Assembly: GCA_964582715.1 (NCBI GenBank)
Contig: CAZOSM010000002.1
Span: forward strand, 248,001 to 312,000
Length of the DNA stretch: 64,000 nt
From: MFZZ01 sp964582715
Lineage (GTDB): Bacteria; Patescibacteriota; Microgenomatia; UBA1406; GWC2-37-13
Direction of reading: 5' to 3'
Shown: in pieces, positions 42,983-52,841 of the stretch
How the letters are laid out: each line of letters begins with the position of its first letter
Numbering within the stretch: position 1 is the stretch's first letter
Made by a program: the position numbers and the translations under genes
Notes under the pieces: generated by a model
What the model was told of the DNA's origin: nothing
The model's input: the letters and a program-made list of their open reading frames with translations, nothing else
The model's database searches: none

Positions 42983-44170
42983 ATGAATACGCAACCAACG
43001 TGGAGATTGTGGATATTAGTGGTACTACTCATTTCAGTATCACTATTTGCTACTTGTCACGGCTTGGCTAATGCACAAGGAAACCCGTTTCCACAAAATG
43101 CAGAGGCTGCCTCTGATAATTTTGGGATAGCTTTCCAACGGTCTGATCAAACAGATCAATGGGAAGTATGTGATGTACCTGTAGGTACTGAGGTCCAATG
43201 CTGGCACCTCAAACCAGGCCTTAAAACCAACATCAACTTGGAACCCTGGGAATGGGCACAAACAAATGTTGGGGTTTTCAAGGATCATGAGAAAGCCATT
43301 GAGGTTGAAGTTGAGGAAGCTAGTATCCGACCAGATTGGGAGAAGTATCCTGCAGAGGAAACGCCTCCCACCGAAACTGTAACGCCAACCATCACTGCAA
43401 CCGTGACAGTCACTACGACTGCAACGGTAACACCTTCGCCAACTGAGGGAAACACGCCGGAGCCTACTCCAACTGCAACTCCTCAAGAAGAAGTAACACC
43501 ATTACCGGAAATACCGGTGAATGAACCTCTGGCCAAATGGCCAGCGACTAAGCAGGAAGCAGTTATAGCTTTCAGCCCGAATGGCTCAGCTATTCCACTG
43601 AATGCAGTTACTGCCTGTGATGGGTGGGAGCCGGGTAGCGACGGTGGCTGTTGGACTATTCAGTCCAATAACCTTATGGCAGTTAGTGTTCCGAAAGGTG
43701 CACTTGGCCAGATAGGTCCAGACAAGTTTGTTACACAGACAGGTCTGTGGGTGATGAATATATCACTCAGACCAGACTGGGAAAACTTACCTTCTGAACC
43801 TGAACCAACAGCAACTCCGGAGCCAGATCCAACGCCCATACCGCAAAATCCGCAGCTTCGAGGATTTCCTCAAACCGCAGAAAACGCGGCACAGGCATTT
43901 GGAGTAGAAGGAGAACGCTCAGCACAAGCTAACCAGTGGAGCCAGTGTGATAACTGGCAACAAGGTCAGTTTGTAGGGTGTTGGCAACTTAAGGATGCTG
44001 AAGGAACACCCCTCTCCTTGCCAAAAGGCGCAAACGCACAGATCTGGGATGGGACCTCTCATCAAAAGGTAGGTCCCTGGACAGGCATAGTGGGACAAGC
44101 AACCATACGTGCCCAATGGAGTGACATCGATCCAATCGAGTTATTCATCCCGAGTGTAATTCGTAATTAA
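42983..44170 (+). CDS. Secreted protein with three Cys-pair repeats separated by Pro/Thr linkers
   Basis: 395 residues. Shine-Dalgarno AAGGAG lies eight bases before the ATG. Signal peptide to about residue 31 (ANA). Three repeats of about 85 residues begin FPQNAEAASDNFG (36), WPATKQEAVIAFS (186) and FPQTAENAAQAFG (295). Each has a cysteine pair followed by Trp (C63/C73, C212/C223, C322/C333), then a V/L-P-K-G-type strand, and closes with SIRPDWEKYP, SLRPDWENLP or TIRAQWSDID. Linkers (127-180 and 271-290) are Pro/Thr/Glu-rich. The end ELFIPSVIRN resembles a short C-terminal tail seen on some secreted bacterial proteins. Own terminator. Function unknown; extracellular binding is likely. Confidence 0.8.
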   Translation: MNTQPTWRLWILVVLLISVSLFATCHGLANAQGNPFPQNAEAASDNFGIAFQRSDQTDQWEVCDVPVGTEVQCWHLKPGLKTNINLEPWEWAQTNVGVFKDHEKAIEVEVEEASIRPDWEKYPAEETPPTETVTPTITATVTVTTTATVTPSPTEGNTPEPTPTATPQEEVTPLPEIPVNEPLAKWPATKQEAVIAFSPNGSAIPLNAVTACDGWEPGSDGGCWTIQSNNLMAVSVPKGALGQIGPDKFVTQTGLWVMNISLRPDWENLPSEPEPTATPEPDPTPIPQNPQLRGFPQTAENAAQAFGVEGERSAQANQWSQCDNWQQGQFVGCWQLKDAEGTPLSLPKGANAQIWDGTSHQKVGPWTGIVGQATIRAQWSDIDPIELFIPSVIRN

Positions 44171-44179
44171 CTCCCCTCA

Positions 44180-44221
44180 GGGAAGACCGACAGCAGTAAA
44201 ATGAATACTGTCGGTCTTCCC
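44180..44221 (+). terminator. 14-bp stem terminator after the 42983 gene
   Basis: GGGAAGACCGACAG (44180-44193), 14-base loop, CTGTCGGTCTTCCC (44208-44221). The stem is perfect; no strong T-run follows. It starts 10 bases after the stop codon. Confidence 0.75.
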
Positions 44222-44265
44222 AAACTACCAAATACAGATTGGTTTTATCTCGATTTATCTATACA

Positions 44266-46032
44266 ATGAAAAAAGGAATGCAGCTATTACAAAAAACAAC
44301 AATCTGGTTTTTATTTGGAGCTACTTTTGTCTTTCTCTTTTCATACTTTCTTATACGTGAACCCCTCACCTGGGGTGGTGATATCGCAGAGTACTATGGA
44401 ACTTCTGAATCATTGATAAATCATGCTTCGCCCGATCTTAATAGGCAAGATCAAAAGAAACTCGAAGAAGTTTTAAACCCAGAGTACTTTGATATGAAGG
44501 GATATTATATTGAAGGTATAAATGGAAAACGCTATCCAGTACATTTTATCTTTTACTCCATCTTGCTTATCCCCTTTCGTATTGTCTTACAGATAGTCGG
44601 CCAGCCCCAAATTAAAACATTAGTATTTACAAATATTGCAATACTAGCTGGTACGCTGCTTTTTTTTCTTAAAAAGAGCACTTTTAATTCATTTCAAAAA
44701 CTAGTCTTACTTATTGCTGTGTTCCTTTCACCTTTTATCTATTTCCTCTTTTGGCCAGGTCCAGATATGTTCTACCTCTGTGCTATGCTGTTTTCTATTT
44801 ATTTCTTTTCTCAGAAAAGATATCTTGCCTCGGCCCTCAGCTCTGCTCTTGCCTCATGGCATAGTCAGCCGCTTCTTATTTTTTCATTAGGGATGCTAGC
44901 TTTATATGGATTACATATCCTCAAACTTCAATACAGTCATCACGCAAAAAAATTAGAGTTCCATCTATCTCATATCAAGATCAAACACATCATGTACACT
45001 GGTGTTGTCTTGGGAATTCTTTTTATTCCATATATGTACAATCTTCTCGCCTTTGGAGTACTTAGCCCTTGGCAGATTCTTGAAGATTTTTGGACCGAAT
45101 ATTACGGCTTTGGCTTTCATAATGCAAGTATTCAAAAGTTTTTTGAGCAATTCTTTGATTTAAATATTGGACTCTTTTGGTATATTCCAATTCTTTTTAT
45201 TGTGGGTTGCTATGCCATTGTAAAGAAAGCTTTGCGTTCTGTCGAGTATGTATGGCTTATTTTTGTCACATTAGTAACTGCACTCGCCTACCAAACTAAC
45301 CCAGCCTGGCACTATGGTACAGCTGGATATGGCCCAACTCGACATGCTATTTTTATATTACCTATTCTATTATATTACTTTGTCACTCTTATAAAACCTA
45401 AACTAAAGCATTATGCTATTCTTACTGCCTTGGTTCTTACTCAATTGTTTGTACTCTATTTCAACAAAGGTATAACACCCAACTTACTAGATGTCTTACA
45501 TCATAATCCGTATTCGAGTTATGTTCTAAATCATTATCCTTCAATATATAACCCCACACCTGAAATATTTGTCGATCGAACCAACCACACCGATAAAGAT
45601 TATCCCACTTCTGCCTTTTATAAACATAATGACATATGTACAAAAGCCTATGTTCTTCTACATGAAAAAGCAAAAGCTGAGGCTGAATGTGGTTATATTC
45701 CAGCAGCATATCTTGAGGCTTTTGATCAACCTAAAGAGCTACAAGATATAGATATAATGAGATCCATCAAAACAACACAGGCTTTATTTTTACCAAGGTC
45801 ATATGGCTGTGATGAAACCTTTATCCCAGAATATGGACAAGAGTATGTATGTATGCGCACAATTGAAGATGTTATTTCCTATACTGGTATTACAGACCCA
45901 AGCAGACTTCGACCAATCGAAGGGCTTGAGGGTGGCTGGGAGTTTACTTGGGGGCCACCACAAGAAATACAAATACCTCAAGGATATGGCGTTGAGTATT
46001 ACTCATTTGATGGCATATATATAACCTATTAA
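44266..46032 (+). CDS. Large GT-C-like membrane protein
   Basis: 588 residues from ATG 44266; 44278 is also possible because TATACA ends at 44265. About eleven membrane segments. The first outer loop has TWGGDIAEYYGTSES, an acidic motif where GT-C enzymes place the catalytic Asp, and the soluble C-terminal 140 residues are extracytoplasmic with four or more cysteines (HNDICTKAYV, AEAECGYIPA, SYGCDETF, EYVCMRT). Likely a polyprenyl-phosphate-sugar dependent glycosyltransferase; acceptor unknown. Followed four bases later by the 1242-residue protein, so both are one operon. Confidence 0.72.
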   Translation: MKKGMQLLQKTTIWFLFGATFVFLFSYFLIREPLTWGGDIAEYYGTSESLINHASPDLNRQDQKKLEEVLNPEYFDMKGYYIEGINGKRYPVHFIFYSILLIPFRIVLQIVGQPQIKTLVFTNIAILAGTLLFFLKKSTFNSFQKLVLLIAVFLSPFIYFLFWPGPDMFYLCAMLFSIYFFSQKRYLASALSSALASWHSQPLLIFSLGMLALYGLHILKLQYSHHAKKLEFHLSHIKIKHIMYTGVVLGILFIPYMYNLLAFGVLSPWQILEDFWTEYYGFGFHNASIQKFFEQFFDLNIGLFWYIPILFIVGCYAIVKKALRSVEYVWLIFVTLVTALAYQTNPAWHYGTAGYGPTRHAIFILPILLYYFVTLIKPKLKHYAILTALVLTQLFVLYFNKGITPNLLDVLHHNPYSSYVLNHYPSIYNPTPEIFVDRTNHTDKDYPTSAFYKHNDICTKAYVLLHEKAKAEAECGYIPAAYLEAFDQPKELQDIDIMRSIKTTQALFLPRSYGCDETFIPEYGQEYVCMRTIEDVISYTGITDPSRLRPIEGLEGGWEFTWGPPQEIQIPQGYGVEYYSFDGIYITY

Positions 46033-46036
46033 GCTC

Positions 46037-49000
46037 ATGAAAAAGACACTACATTCATTACTGTACCCGCTTATTCTTGGGATTGTACTTACGCTCATTG
46101 CCTGGCTCAATTATGAGCAGGGAACCTGGTTTACTGGCTGGGATAATTTACATTCTGAATTTAATTTTGGAATGAATATCCATCGCTCTCTCTTTAGTGT
46201 ATGGGAGGAGTATCAGGGCTTGGGCCTTTTGGCTGGTATGGCGCATGCAGCAGACTTACCTCGCCAACTCTTTTTATGGTTGGTCTCAAACATTATGCCA
46301 GCATCATTCATAAGATATTTTTTCCAGTATCTTATGTTGTTTGCAGGAGCATTTGGTACCTATTTTACCCTGCTTTATCTACTTCAGAAAAACGAACATA
46401 AAGAGTTATTTGCCTTAGTTGGAGGATTGTTTTATGTTTTTAACTTAGGGACTATTCAATACTTTTTTGTTCAGTTTGAACCATATAGTACATTTTGGGG
46501 ACTGTTCCCCTGGGAGATATACACACTCTTACGTTTTCTCGATAAACCAGATAAAAAGAACTTTTTACTCCTCGTTTTCATAAATATTCTGGCAATTCCG
46601 CAAGCTGTTGTTCAGACCATCTTTGTTGTTTATATGTTGATTGTGGCAATGATACTTGGGGTTTATACATGGCGACATAAAACCAAAGAGGCATTTTTAA
46701 AAGCAGTTGCTATTGGTTCAACTATTTTAGTTGTGAATTCATTCTGGCTTTTGCCAAATATGTACTTTACCGCCAAAGATGTAGAAGTAACTCAACTGGC
46801 AATGAATAACCAAATGAACACAGATCGTTTTTTTGAAGTGAATAAAAGGCGTGGAAACATTACAGACTTCGCGCTTTTAAAGGAATTTTATTATGACTTT
46901 CAGGAAATAGATCAGGAAACAAATGAACCAACTTTTCTTATGGCGCCTTGGCGAGATTACCACAGTAACCCTGTTATCCCGGCAATCGGATATCTGTTCT
47001 TTTTAGTAATTCTCCTAGGTTTGTTTAAACAATATAAATACAAACCTTATATCATAGGTATATTTACTATTAGTGCTTTAGCTTTTTTGAGCAATACCAT
47101 GTTCTTTGCGGAAGCAAACAGTATACTGCGTGCATTGCCTCTCGTGAGTCAGATGTTTAGAAATCCATTTACCAAGTTTATTGCCCCTGCTATTTTTAGC
47201 TTCTCTATCCTATTTGTCATGGGACTTATATATATCAGTGAGCAGTTGAAAAAAAAACATATCTATCGCTATATTTCTGCAGGCTTTGCAATCTTTCTTT
47301 TAGCTATATATGCTTTTCCTGTCTTTAATGGGCATCTATTTTATTCCTACACGCGGATCAAGATACCTGATAATTATTTTAAACTTTTTTCTTATTTTGA
47401 AAGGCAGGATAAAAACGCCCGTATCATGAACTTACCTCAAGATAGTTACTGGGGTTGGGGTACATATAAGTGGGGATCAGTAGGTTCAGGGTTTTTATGG
47501 TATGGTATCGAGCAACCTATTATGGATCGAGCTTTTGATGTATGGAGTGATGAGCTGGAAGGTTATTACTGGGAACTTCAGTACGCTCTTAAAAAAGAAG
47601 ATCAAGAATTACTTAATGCAGTGCTTGCAAAATACGACATCGACTACATCATTTTTGATGAGAGCTATCAGCCTTCAGACTCCATGCCCATTAAACATTT
47701 ACTTAAACAAGAAGATTTATTAGAAAATAATGAATTACTAGAAAAAGATCAAACTTTTGGCACAATTCGTGTATATAAAAGGACTAATGCTCTTGATTCA
47801 AACGTAATCTGGATATCCAGTTTGCCTTCTGTATTAAAGGATTCTCAGTTTGCCAATGCTGATATTGCTTTTCAAAATGTGGGTGACTATATAACTCAAA
47901 ATAGTGACATTGCTTCTCAAGCTTATTTTTATCCATATGAATCACTTTTTACTAATCGACTTCCCCATGAACATACATTTGCTATAGAAGAAAATGATGA
48001 TAGCTTTATCTTAACAAAAGACATACCAGCTGGCGCATTTAACATCACTCTTCCTTCTTTTGCTGAATATGAAAAAGTAATACCAGTTGAGCTTTTTGCA
48101 AGAAGGAGTAACAATCAGATTGAGATACATGTCAGAGTAGTTCAACCTCAAACCTATCTCGGCAATACGCTTCTTAATACAGAACAGCAGGAGTTTAGTT
48201 TTGATCTGAATTCAAACTCAGAAGGTATTCTTGTTTCTATAAATAACAATGAGGTGTTGGAGGCACAACAGCTTACAAATGAGCTTAGCAGTATTGGCAG
48301 AAGTACCTTAATTAATTCTCCAATTGGAAATACTATTAATATCTACTCTACAGATGATACAACACTCTATAATCTTCCACCGATCAGTTTTGGTGAAGGA
48401 TACCCCTGTGTTACTCCCAATGGTGAATATCAAGCAGAAGAACAAAAGTCCGAAACAGGTTTTACTCTTAAAGGAAATGGTGTGCCCACCTGTATTTCTT
48501 CTCGTGAAAAAATAGAGTTTGAAGAAGATAGCCTTATCAAAATGTCCTTTACCTATACATCGGGAAATGATGAGGCTCCTATTTATTGTGTTTTTAGTGA
48601 CGAATTGCAGGATTGTGTCAATAAAAGAAATCGTAAAGAATACGGTTTTTCAACAGAAAGTACTCCTTACAAGAATTTCTTTGAATACCAAGAAGCACAA
48701 GGTGACCTCACTCTTTCTTTTACCCTTGAACCAAACTCTACAACAGAAAAACCAGACAATATTACATTTGAGCGTATCGCCCTCACATCATATCCCCTTC
48801 TCTCCTCATACTCGATTACTGAATTGCAACCTTCCCAAGAAAAGCAGTATTTTGTAGAAGTAAACGAGCTAACTACCTTACAAACAGCAATCGCCAAGAC
48901 ACCATTTGGTTCTCATACAAAAGAACTTATATCTGGTCATAAATTTGAGTTACACCATTTAGCCAATAATCCCCTCTTTTCTTCAGACTACTACGCTACC

Positions 49001-49765
49001 TTAGTAGAACAAGATAATAGTCTCAGGATATATGCTAAAGACACATTCGCGAACTTTTGGTTTAATCTAGATGAAATTGATACTTCAGTGAGTAGTATCA
49101 TTTCTGTTGAAGCAAAACGCTTGCAAGGATTTCCACTTATGTTAAATATCTTATCTTCTTCAACAGATAAGAAACTTTTACAAACTCAGATACCAGTTGG
49201 AAAGAATTTTGAAACCAACTATTACATTATCCCCCCCACCTATGAGTTTGATACTGGATACCAGATAATTCTAAATAACGCTTCTTATAACTCACGCAGT
49301 ACTGTACATGATATTAAAGATATGTCCGTGTACCAGTTCCCTTATGAGTATCTTACTAATATTCAAATACGACATAAAGATGCTCCATTACCTGGACAAA
49401 GAATCCAACAATCAATCCAGGCTCAAAAAAAACATACTGGAAAATATATCATAACTTATCCACTCAAACCAGGTATCCTTATGTTATCGCAAAGTTATCA
49501 TGATGGCTGGAAAGCATTTCTAGTAAATGACCAAAGCTTGTTCTCAACAATGCTGCCCTTTTTCTTTGCCGAAGAGATACAAACCCATATAAGTATCAAT
49601 AATTGGGCAAATGGCTGGCTGATTGATACTGAAACTGCAGAGTTAACCAATTCGCATAGCATTGTTCTATTGTTTTGGCCGCAATACCTGCAGTATGCAG
49701 GCTATATGTTAGTGCTTTTGATACCTCTATTTCTATTTCTAGCAACCAGAACACATTCCCGTTAA
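46037..49765 (+). CDS. Giant membrane glycosyltransferase-like protein (YfhO/AftD-like GT-C)
   Basis: 1242 residues, the largest protein in the window. About 13 membrane segments occupy residues 1-430, a mostly beta extracytoplasmic domain fills about 440-1210, and a last hydrophobic helix closes the chain (YMLVLLIPLFLFLATR). The first loop has TWFTGWDNLHSEFNFG, with the WDN-type motif of arabinofuranosyltransferase-like/YfhO-like GT-C proteins. The long outside part contains beta-sandwich-like stretches (GAFNITLPSFAEYEKVIPVE) that may bind glycans. Probable surface polysaccharide or teichoic-acid-like decoration. Confidence 0.72.
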   Translation: MKKTLHSLLYPLILGIVLTLIAWLNYEQGTWFTGWDNLHSEFNFGMNIHRSLFSVWEEYQGLGLLAGMAHAADLPRQLFLWLVSNIMPASFIRYFFQYLMLFAGAFGTYFTLLYLLQKNEHKELFALVGGLFYVFNLGTIQYFFVQFEPYSTFWGLFPWEIYTLLRFLDKPDKKNFLLLVFINILAIPQAVVQTIFVVYMLIVAMILGVYTWRHKTKEAFLKAVAIGSTILVVNSFWLLPNMYFTAKDVEVTQLAMNNQMNTDRFFEVNKRRGNITDFALLKEFYYDFQEIDQETNEPTFLMAPWRDYHSNPVIPAIGYLFFLVILLGLFKQYKYKPYIIGIFTISALAFLSNTMFFAEANSILRALPLVSQMFRNPFTKFIAPAIFSFSILFVMGLIYISEQLKKKHIYRYISAGFAIFLLAIYAFPVFNGHLFYSYTRIKIPDNYFKLFSYFERQDKNARIMNLPQDSYWGWGTYKWGSVGSGFLWYGIEQPIMDRAFDVWSDELEGYYWELQYALKKEDQELLNAVLAKYDIDYIIFDESYQPSDSMPIKHLLKQEDLLENNELLEKDQTFGTIRVYKRTNALDSNVIWISSLPSVLKDSQFANADIAFQNVGDYITQNSDIASQAYFYPYESLFTNRLPHEHTFAIEENDDSFILTKDIPAGAFNITLPSFAEYEKVIPVELFARRSNNQIEIHVRVVQPQTYLGNTLLNTEQQEFSFDLNSNSEGILVSINNNEVLEAQQLTNELSSIGRSTLINSPIGNTINIYSTDDTTLYNLPPISFGEGYPCVTPNGEYQAEEQKSETGFTLKGNGVPTCISSREKIEFEEDSLIKMSFTYTSGNDEAPIYCVFSDELQDCVNKRNRKEYGFSTESTPYKNFFEYQEAQGDLTLSFTLEPNSTTEKPDNITFERIALTSYPLLSSYSITELQPSQEKQYFVEVNELTTLQTAIAKTPFGSHTKELISGHKFELHHLANNPLFSSDYYATLVEQDNSLRIYAKDTFANFWFNLDEIDTSVSSIISVEAKRLQGFPLMLNILSSSTDKKLLQTQIPVGKNFETNYYIIPPTYEFDTGYQIILNNASYNSRSTVHDIKDMSVYQFPYEYLTNIQIRHKDAPLPGQRIQQSIQAQKKHTGKYIITYPLKPGILMLSQSYHDGWKAFLVNDQSLFSTMLPFFFAEEIQTHISINNWANGWLIDTETAELTNSHSIVLLFWPQYLQYAGYMLVLLIPLFLFLATRTHSR

Positions 49766-49781
49766 TTCTGTATAATATCTT

Positions 49782-51956
49782 ATGCAAATAGAACTATCGC
49801 ATCTACAAATACGGAATCCTAAAGAAGATGAAACGACTGCAGAGTCTGCTACCCAGATATTCTCATCACTTCTCTCTTCTCAGATTAGTCTTTTTCAAAG
49901 ACTTACTTCCACAGTAGATAATTTCTCTTTTGAGATTTATTTAACCGGACAGACTATCTATTACTATGCCACAATGCCAACAAGTCGAGAATCTTTAATC
50001 CATAGTTTAGTCCAATCATCATACCCACAGAGTGCTATTCAAAAAACACAAGATCCCATGGATATTGTCCTTAATGCTCCTTCTATTGCTACAGGCAAGC
50101 TCCAACTTCAACATTCCTATTATTTACCAATAAAAACATATGCAGATTTTGGAGAAGTTGATGCTCTTGCACCTCTTATTGGTCTCTTGTCTAAACAAGG
50201 TCCATGGTACAGAGCTGCTATTCAGATATTAGTAACTCCTGCCTCTTTTTCCTGGCAGGGAAATACTCTCAAGGCTCGTACTAAAGAAGTGGTTGATCCA
50301 AAAACCGGAGAAAAGAAAGAAGAAAAGTCAGATGAGAATGCTTCATACATGGCTAAAAAAGTTATGTACGAAGGTGGTCGGGCCACTATTAGGCTGGTTG
50401 TCTCTTCACAAAATAAAGAGCATGATCCCAATATCCTTTTACAGAATATAGCTGGCACATTTGGAGGTTTTGCCTTAGGTGAAGGTAATAAACTTGGTTT
50501 AAAAATGATTAAAGGTGGTAAAAATGATTTTATTAAGAAAGTAAAAGAGCGTTCTTTTGGTTTACTTGAGCATCGGACTCAAATACTGAATTCACAAGAA
50601 CTGGCTACCTTGTGGCACCCTCCTGGTAAAAAACTTGCTGGTATTAAAAACATTTCTTGGGGAAAAACCTTAGCCGGTGAACCACCAGAAAACCTACCAA
50701 CAGTAGATAAGATCCCAGAAGAAGAAAAGAAAGATGTAAACTTCTTTGCAAAGGCTGAATACAAAAACAATGATGCTATCTTTGGTTTAAAATCTAAAGA
50801 TCGTCGTAAACACATGTATATTATTGGTAAAACGGGTGCAGGTAAATCTACACTTATTGCCAATATGGCAATAGATGATATTCGCCGCGGCCGCGGTGTG
50901 GGTATTATTGACCCTCACGGTGACTTATCAGAAACTATCCTCGATTACATTCCAAAACGCCGTATCAATGATGTGGTCTATCTGGAACCATTTGACACGG
51001 AGCGACCTTTTTCAATAAATGTACTAGAGATTAAGAACCAACAGCAAAAAGATTTAATATCTTCAGGAATAGTATCTATTTTTTACAAACTCTATGGCGA
51101 TAGCTGGGGGCCAAGACTTGAGTATATTTTACGATTAACGATCTTAACTCTTCTTGAGGTACCTGGTGCAACTCTTGCCGACGCTCTTCCCCTTTCGGCG
51201 CAAAAGAAATTTAGACAAAAAATGTTACGTCATGTAAAAGATGAGGTGCTTTTAAACTTTTGGAATAATGAATTCGATAAAATGACAGATCGGCTACAAG
51301 TAGAAGCAATCTCTCCGATTCAGAATAAAATTGGTCAATTCGTAACTTCAAAAATGATTCGTAATATTATTGGCAGCCCAAAATCTACGGTGAACCTAGA
51401 AGATATTATGAATGAAGGAAAAATATTAATTATGAACTTATCTCAAGGAAAACTGGGTGAAGACAATGCGGCACTTCTTGGTGCTATGATGATTACTCAA
51501 CTCCAGCTTGCAGCTATGAATAGATCTTTCCAAAAAGAAGAAGATAGGCGTGACTTCTTTTTGTATGTTGATGAGTTCCAGAACTTTGCAACTTCATCGT
51601 TTATAAAAATCCTTTCAGAAGCACGTAAATATCGTTTGGCCTTAACATTAACTAATCAGTATATTGGACAGCTAGATGAAACGATTATTAATGCTATTTT
51701 TGGAAATGTCGGCACACTTATGTCCTTTGTAGTAGGTGCTACCGATTCGGCATATTTAACAAGAGAGTTTTCTGAACTATACTCGCAAAACGATTTAGTA
51801 ACTTTAGGTAAATATCAGGTTGTTATGAAGATGTCTATTGATGAGATGACCACACTCCCCTTCCCTGCAAAAACTTTACCACTACCCGCATTACAAAATA
51901 ACAACAGAGAAAAGATTATCCGATTATCAAAAGAAAAATACGGAAGAAAACTGTAA
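49782..51956 (+). CDS. Type IV secretion/conjugation-type ATPase (DUF87/TraG-like)
   Basis: 724 residues from an ATG five bases after TATAAT (49771-49776). The N-terminal 270 residues have no recognised fold. Walker A is MYIIGKTGAGKSTLIANMA (about 346-364), followed by GVGIIDPHGDLSETILDYIP; Walker B is DFFLYVDEFQNFAT (about 588-601); SEARKYRLALTLTNQYIGQL contains the family's sensor region. Such ATPases pump DNA or proteins through type IV systems. No partner secretion genes are seen here, so the orphan gene may work with components elsewhere. Confidence 0.85.
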   Translation: MQIELSHLQIRNPKEDETTAESATQIFSSLLSSQISLFQRLTSTVDNFSFEIYLTGQTIYYYATMPTSRESLIHSLVQSSYPQSAIQKTQDPMDIVLNAPSIATGKLQLQHSYYLPIKTYADFGEVDALAPLIGLLSKQGPWYRAAIQILVTPASFSWQGNTLKARTKEVVDPKTGEKKEEKSDENASYMAKKVMYEGGRATIRLVVSSQNKEHDPNILLQNIAGTFGGFALGEGNKLGLKMIKGGKNDFIKKVKERSFGLLEHRTQILNSQELATLWHPPGKKLAGIKNISWGKTLAGEPPENLPTVDKIPEEEKKDVNFFAKAEYKNNDAIFGLKSKDRRKHMYIIGKTGAGKSTLIANMAIDDIRRGRGVGIIDPHGDLSETILDYIPKRRINDVVYLEPFDTERPFSINVLEIKNQQQKDLISSGIVSIFYKLYGDSWGPRLEYILRLTILTLLEVPGATLADALPLSAQKKFRQKMLRHVKDEVLLNFWNNEFDKMTDRLQVEAISPIQNKIGQFVTSKMIRNIIGSPKSTVNLEDIMNEGKILIMNLSQGKLGEDNAALLGAMMITQLQLAAMNRSFQKEEDRRDFFLYVDEFQNFATSSFIKILSEARKYRLALTLTNQYIGQLDETIINAIFGNVGTLMSFVVGATDSAYLTREFSELYSQNDLVTLGKYQVVMKMSIDEMTTLPFPAKTLPLPALQNNNREKIIRLSKEKYGRKL

Positions 51957-52202
51957 TTATCTTCGGAAGAATTTCCTTTTTAGCATATTCAGAATAAAAG
52001 GAAGTACAAATGTGCCGGCTACCCCAAATACACTTGATTTATTATTTTGAAACACATTGGAAAGAATATTTTTAACATGCTCAGGAGCTTTTCTCACTTC
52101 CCGTTGGATCATCCACAACGCATAAGAGGCAATGGCTAAAAGAATAATCCAGCCAGCCATAAAAATAATCCCTGTTATATAAAAAGCTGTTTGAAGGTCC
52201 AT
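51957..52202 (-). CDS. Small membrane protein of unknown function
   Basis: 81 residues. A first membrane segment (AFYITGIIFMAGWIILLAIA), a short basic middle (REVRKAPEHVKNILSNVF), a second weaker hydrophobic segment (GVAGTFVLPFILNML) and the end KRKFFRR. Stops exactly next to the convergent ATPase gene. It pairs with the YtxH-like gene upstream on the same strand, a combination suggesting a membrane-stress or envelope role. Not recognised beyond that. Confidence 0.65.
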   Translation of the reverse strand: MDLQTAFYITGIIFMAGWIILLAIASYALWMIQREVRKAPEHVKNILSNVFQNNKSSVFGVAGTFVLPFILNMLKRKFFRR

Positions 52203-52230
52203 AGTCTATATTAAAATTGATATTGCAAAA

Positions 52231-52686
52231 TTACCCTGTATTTTTTTTAGCTACTTTCTCTGCATCTTCCTGTGCCATTGTCTGTGCTTCATCCCATCTG
52301 TTCATGAGGTAAGACTTTAATTTTGAAATCCTCTCTTGAGTAGCATCCTTTTCTGTTTTTACTCGAGAAATGACATCCTCAACAAGTGCTCTATACTTTT
52401 CGCGATCGACTTCATCCATAGATTCTGTAAGTTGTTCCAGTTTAGCATCAAGTTCTTTTCTGGCTGTCATATATAGCTTTTTTCCTTCCACAGATGCCTT
52501 TCCATATATTTCTGCGACAATTTCATCTACTTTTTTATCTTTCATCATGCGGCGAAGTTCTTCAAACTTCTTTTTTGCCATCTCTCTATTTTCTTTTCCT
52601 GTCCGTGGAGACAAGAAAAATGCTGCAAGCCCTCCCAAAATAGCTCCGAATAATAATCCTGTTTTAAATGATGATTTATTGCTCAT
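52231..52686 (-). CDS. YtxH-like membrane-anchored helical protein
   Basis: 151 residues. SFKTGLLFGAILGGLAAFFL followed by SPRTGKENREM is the YtxH/gas-vesicle-like signature: a glycine-rich membrane helix and a basic turn. The rest is a long charged helix (KKKFEELRRMMKDKKVDEIV). Members are stress-associated small membrane proteins of unknown mechanism. It precedes the 81-residue membrane protein by 28 bases on the minus strand. Confidence 0.75.
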   Translation of the reverse strand: MSNKSSFKTGLLFGAILGGLAAFFLSPRTGKENREMAKKKFEELRRMMKDKKVDEIVAEIYGKASVEGKKLYMTARKELDAKLEQLTESMDEVDREKYRALVEDVISRVKTEKDATQERISKLKSYLMNRWDEAQTMAQEDAEKVAKKNTG

Positions 52687-52841
52687 ACTTTCATGATAAA
52701 TTAATAATTGCTAGATATATTGTATGTCTTACTATAAATATATACTATAAAAGCATTGTAAGAACAAGGACAAACTTCTGACGTAATTAAGTAACAACTA
52801 TAAATTAAGCGGTACCCTGGCGCTATATGTTATAATATAAT

